Shown here piece by piece: positions 62,125 through 64,000 of a stretch of 64,000 bases of DNA (positions are counted from its first letter, which is position 1; every line of letters begins with the position of its first letter). The DNA is from Oryzobacter telluris (lineage in GTDB: Bacteria; Actinomycetota; Actinomycetes; Actinomycetales; Dermatophilaceae). The stretch covers positions 3,100,001-3,164,000 of the forward strand of contig NZ_CP170723.1 of NCBI RefSeq assembly GCF_043099285.1. The letters run 5' to 3'. Below the pieces are notes generated by a model. It saw nothing but the letters and a program-made list of their open reading frames with translations, did not search any database and was not told where the DNA came from. A program made the translations under genes and the position numbers.

Positions 62125-63879
62125 ATGCCGCCGCCCCCGTCGCCCCTCCCGTGGTGGCGACGGCGCCGGGCGCAGGTGGCGGTGGCCACCGCGGCCGTGG
62201 TGGCCCTGTCGGGTGGGGCCGTCGCCCTGCTGCAGGACCGGGAGCCCGGCCGGCCACTGGCCGCGACACCCTCCGCCTCCTCCCCGTCGGCGAGCCCGAG
62301 CGCGACCGCCACGCCGACGCCGAGCCCGACGCCTGCGCCCTCGACGGTGCCGGAGGCGAGGGCGAAGGGCACGCTGCCCACGGTGAAGCGGCTGCGCGCC
62401 GACGACCGGTGGGCGCTCTCGGCGACCGCCAGCCGGGCGTCGACGCCCCGTCCCGGTGCAGGGGTGCCGGTCGTCTACCTCGTCGCCGACGACCGCCTCG
62501 ACCTCGGCTGGGCGGCCGTTCCCGCGGCAGCCGCCCGGGGCGGCTCCGTCCTGCTCACCAGGGGCGACCGGCTGCCGGTCACGACGAAGGCCGAGCTCGA
62601 GCGCCTGCACCCCGCCGAGGTGGTGGTCCTGGGCGGGACGAGGGCGGTGGCCGACCGGGTCGTCACCACCGTGGAACGGGTCGCCTCGGTGACGCGGGTG
62701 GACTCGGACGACCCCCTCGCGGTCGCGCGGGCCGTGAACCGCGCCGCCTTCCCCACCGCGACGACCGCGTGGGTCGCCTCGGCCGGACGGGCCACCGACC
62801 TCGCCGTCGCGGCGGCCACTGCGGCCTCGCGGCGCTCCCCCCTCGTCGTCGTCGCGGAGGGCGCCCGGTCGCTGCCCGCGGCCGACGCGGCCCTCCTGGG
62901 CGACCTCGGCGTCCGCGACGCGACCGTCGTGGGCGGGACGAAGGCCGTGTCCTCCGGCGTGGCCGACGCCCTCGACCGGGCGCTCGGCGGCGAGGTCACC
63001 CGTGCCGAGGGCGCCGACCGCGCTGCGCTCGCGGCCCGCACCCACACGATGGCCTGGGGCCGGGCCACGGCCGCCGCGGCGTACGTGGCGAACGGCGACC
63101 GCGTCACCGACGCCTTCACGGGTGCGGTGCTCGCCGGGCGCGTGGGCGTCCCGCTCTACTGGTCGCTCGTCCACTGCCTGCCCGCTGCCACCCGCGAGGG
63201 GGTGCTCGCCGACACCGTGGCCCGGGTGACGGTGCTCGGCGGCGAGGGCTCGGTGCGCAGCCTCGTCGACGACCTCACGCCGTGCCGCAGCACCGAGGAC
63301 CCCTCCAGCCAGTGGGTGCTCGTCAACAAGCGAAACGGCCTGTCCCCCAGGAGCTTCGTCCCCAAGGACCTCAAGGTCGTCCCGATGGAGCACTCCGGCG
63401 GCCACCAGCTGCGCGCCGACGCCGCCGACGCCCTCGCCGCGATGGCCCGAGGGTCGAGGGAGGCCGGCGCCGGGACGGTCGGCATCGACACCGCCTTCCG
63501 CTCGTACGAGACCCAGGACGCCCTCTACACGACCTGGCTCGCCCGCCGCGGTCGCACCTGGGCCGACACCTGGTACCTCCGCCCGGGGTTCAGCGAGCAC
63601 CAGACCGGCCTCACCGTCGACCTGCTGCCGATCGGCCGGTCGAGCTGCACCATCAACGACTGCATCGACGAGACGCCCCAGGGCGCCTGGCTCGCGAGGA
63701 ACGCCTGGCGGTACGGCTTCATCCTCCGGTACGAGCGCGGTCACACCTCGACGACCGGCGTCGGGTTCGAGCCGTGGCACTTCCGGTACGTGGGCACGGA
63801 CCTGGCCCGGGCGTACCGCGAGGGCGGCTGGCACACCTACGAGGAGTTCCTCGGGCGCCCGGCGGCGCCGACGTACTGA
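62125..63879 (+). CDS. VanY-like D,D-carboxypeptidase with cell-wall-binding repeats
   Basis: The product has 584 residues. After WWRRRRAQVAVATAAVVALSGGAVALL (one anchor helix) comes a Ser/Thr/Pro spacer. Three CW_binding_2-like modules follow (about 115-400), marked by VVVLGGTRAVADRVV, DATVVGGTKAVSSGVADAL and VTVLGGEGSVRSLV. The C-terminal VanY peptidase (about 430-584) has GIDTAFRSYETQ, SEHQTGLTVDLLP with zinc ligands H and D, and EPWHFRYVG with the third ligand. It trims the terminal D-Ala of peptidoglycan peptides. The ATG at 62125 is 6 nt from GATGCT, so possibly leaderless. Confidence 0.9.
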   Translation: MPPPPSPLPWWRRRRAQVAVATAAVVALSGGAVALLQDREPGRPLAATPSASSPSASPSATATPTPSPTPAPSTVPEARAKGTLPTVKRLRADDRWALSATASRASTPRPGAGVPVVYLVADDRLDLGWAAVPAAAARGGSVLLTRGDRLPVTTKAELERLHPAEVVVLGGTRAVADRVVTTVERVASVTRVDSDDPLAVARAVNRAAFPTATTAWVASAGRATDLAVAAATAASRRSPLVVVAEGARSLPAADAALLGDLGVRDATVVGGTKAVSSGVADALDRALGGEVTRAEGADRAALAARTHTMAWGRATAAAAYVANGDRVTDAFTGAVLAGRVGVPLYWSLVHCLPAATREGVLADTVARVTVLGGEGSVRSLVDDLTPCRSTEDPSSQWVLVNKRNGLSPRSFVPKDLKVVPMEHSGGHQLRADAADALAAMARGSREAGAGTVGIDTAFRSYETQDALYTTWLARRGRTWADTWYLRPGFSEHQTGLTVDLLPIGRSSCTINDCIDETPQGAWLARNAWRYGFILRYERGHTSTTGVGFEPWHFRYVGTDLARAYREGGWHTYEEFLGRPAAPTY

Positions 63880-63926
63880 CCGGCGGACCGCCCGCGCTCC
63901 GGCGCGCCCCGCGCCGCGGCAGTGCC

Positions 63927-64000
63927 TACCATGCTGAGGCATGACCCCCCGACCTCGCGGCCCTCGTTCCCTCACGGCCCTCGCGACCGCCGCCGTCGCC
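63927..64000 (+). CDS. Start of a probable secreted protein, cut by window edge (with TACCAT -10 box)
   Basis: The coding part starts at ATG 63941 and gives 20 residues, MTPRPRGPRSLTALATAAVA, an N-terminal basic region plus the beginning of a hydrophobic signal sequence. A TACCAT -10 box at 63927-63932 ends 8 nt before the ATG, the leaderless pattern of this genome. Nothing more can be said about the product. Confidence 0.5.

Overview
The window is about 73% GC by eye, densely coded on both strands with short intergenic gaps, many 4-bp ATGA/GTGA gene overlaps and GTG starts. Gene content and order (AdnA-like helicase-nuclease, MoeZ, TetR, DUF3107, ferritin-like protein, RhlE-like helicase, ParA) match a block I know from mycobacteria (around Rv3201c-Rv3213c in M. 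tuberculosis). This points to a chromosomal segment of an aerobic, high-GC actinobacterium. A Micrococcales (Intrasporangiaceae-like) host is my guess, not shown. I see no rRNA, tRNA, CRISPR array, insertion sequence or prophage. No stretch above 300 bases lacks a gene. Region 1 (1-11.1 kb) is this conserved housekeeping block plus an alcohol dehydrogenase, an orphan ParA and a LysR regulator. Region 2 (11.1-23.4 kb) holds a RecB-like nuclease, a VOC protein, a MetF-like methylenetetrahydrofolate reductase, a homocysteine S-methyltransferase, an azoreductase/MarR pair, and a complete corrinoid methyltransferase system: IclR regulator, corrinoid protein, methyl-THF methyltransferase, reductive activator (RACE) and DUF1638 on the minus strand, facing a non-pyrrolysine MttB-family methyltransferase and L-serine dehydratase on the plus strand. 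Region 3 (23.4-27.7 kb) contains a broken LmbE gene, PepE, DinB, a small membrane protein, a DUF222/HNH protein and a hypothetical. Region 4 (27.8-43.4 kb) is a choline/betaine catabolic island: PurU, IclR, betaine aldehyde dehydrogenase, choline dehydrogenase, ProV-ProWW-ProX importer, BCCT transporter, a dimethylglycine dehydrogenase-type FAD/GcvT fusion and both ETF subunits. Read with region 2, it gives an almost complete route: choline to betaine aldehyde to glycine betaine, corrinoid-dependent demethylation to dimethylglycine with methyl transfer to THF, flavin-dependent demethylation toward glycine, then serine to pyruvate. MetF, homocysteine methyltransferase and PurU drain the one-carbon units. 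No Rieske-type betaine monooxygenase is present in the window. A tandem pair of 17-bp GTTGC-N7-GCAAC-type boxes, always 19 bp apart, lies in front of betB, the BCCT gene, the FAD/GcvT gene and (weaker) metF, tying both regions into one putative regulon. Region 5 (43.4-64 kb) has MarC, a PHP phosphoesterase, an ECF sigma factor with a membrane partner, a MaoC hydratase, glycerol kinase, two class A beta-lactamase-like proteins in an operon with DUF2332 and a Ser/Thr/Pro-rich anchored protein, aminopeptidase P, an intact LmbE, a Crp/Fnr regulator, a signalling operon (hybrid histidine kinase, response regulator, response-regulator cyclase, PGM1-like ATP-grasp ligase), a YflT-like stress protein, a VanY peptidase with cell-wall-binding repeats, and the first 20 codons of a probable secreted protein. 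At least fourteen genes have a TANNNT -10 hexamer ending 6-8 nt before the start codon, suggesting widespread leaderless transcription.
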